Assembly (NCBI RefSeq): GCF_047511655.1
Contig: NC_133394.1
Span: 112,367,343-112,431,342, forward strand
Direction of reading: 5' to 3'
Source of the DNA: Castor canadensis
Taxonomy: Eukaryota > Chordata > Mammalia > Rodentia > Castoridae
Length of the DNA: 64,000 bases
The notes under the pieces are model-generated. The model was not told the DNA's origin. It was given only the letters and a program-made list of their open reading frames with translations, and made no database searches. This document shows, one piece after another, positions 50,812 through 64,000 of this stretch. The position numbers and the translations under genes were made by a program. The stretch's first letter is position 1, and every line of letters begins with the position of its first letter.

Positions 50812-51115
50812 ACTGAGTCCCGGACCGTGGGAGAGCAGTCCGTGTGTAGCTGCTGCGTTTCCTCTGCCTGCACGGGACACTACTTGCGTAGTACAGAAAG
50901 CCCAGTTCCTGCCCCTCAGCCACGACAAACTCTCCTACCCGCACCCATAGACGCCCCTGCAGCCGCGTCCCGAGCCCAGGGCGCCTTCGCTCTGCGCGCC
51001 CTGGAAACCTGCGCTGCGGTGCGCATTCCACGTCCGCGTTTTCTTTGCGGGACAGGCGCGGAGAGAAAGAGCCTGCGCCCGAGTTCTGGGCACTGTGCCC
51101 AGCGCGAGGTGCAGG
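50812..51115 (+). other. KDR: KDR 5' UTR (inferred start at 50,812)
   Basis: The sequence from 'actgagtcccggaccgtggg' onward matches the start of human KDR mRNA as I recall it, placing the start site near 50,812 and giving a 304-base leader, close to the human length. It contains no ATG before the KDR start, so there is no upstream open reading frame. The human leader carries a palindromic GGATATCC GATA element near +105 to +112. Here the equivalent place (50,918-50,930, 'agccacgacaaac') lacks it. Confidence 0.75.
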
Positions 51116-63776
<12,661 letters not shown>

Positions 63777-64000
63777 GTGAGTCCATTCATTTTTCCCCTC
63801 TGCCCTAGATTTATTAAGAATAGTATGATTAAGTCTTCTTAATCTGCCAGGCTATCATTCCTTTGCCTCCTGCTGCCTCACCCACATAGTGACTGGACCA
63901 ACTCATAAAAACGAAAAAATGATGCAAGGAGGCGGAGTTGAAATGAGATGTGGGCAGTGTTGTGGCCATGTTTCCTTAAGAAGGCTTGTAAATGAATTGT
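63777..64000 (+). other. KDR: KDR intron 9, 5' part
   Basis: The first 224 bases of intron 9 run to the window edge. No repeat or exon recognised. Confidence 0.9.

Overview
The window is nuclear DNA of a placental mammal, almost certainly a rodent. It has GT-AG introns, TATA-less CpG-island transcription and dense interspersed repeats: ancient MIR, L2, L1M, MER5-like and MaLR copies plus rodent tRNA-derived ID-type and 7SL-derived B1-like SINEs. Several SINEs are composites (B1-like monomers joined to an ID-like tail), an arrangement I associate with beaver or kangaroo-rat relatives (Castorimorpha). That genus-level guess is from memory and weak.

The only protein-coding gene I can support is the 5' third of KDR (VEGFR2/FLK1), the main endothelial VEGF receptor tyrosine kinase, on the + strand from about 50,812 to beyond the right edge. 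The promoter/CpG island, 5' UTR and coding exons 1-9 are present. The exon lengths (67, 94, 197, 131, 169, 140, 178, 115 and 164 coding bases) equal those I recall for human KDR, the phases join without a frameshift, and every intron is GT-AG. They encode residues 1-418: signal peptide and extracellular Ig domains D1-D4, including the VEGF-binding D2-D3. The remaining Ig domains, membrane helix and kinase lie outside the window.

Bases 1-50,811 are intergenic. In mammals the KDR promoter faces a long gene desert toward KIT, and I see no credible coding gene here. The contents are repeats, microsatellites, one orphan CpG island near 23.2-23.6 kb, a 112-base polypyrimidine tract, CTCF-like motifs and small GATA/ETS motif clusters that could be distal regulatory DNA.

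Points worth a second look are a 108-base, ~95% identical direct repeat flanking KDR exon 6; an unpaired cysteine (residue 262) in the ligand-binding D3 domain; loss of the N66 glycosylation site; absence of the 5' UTR palindromic GATA element described for human KDR; the orphan CpG island; and SINE insertions with intact target-site duplications inside KDR introns. I did not find a new multi-gene system, and none is expected in this kind of region.
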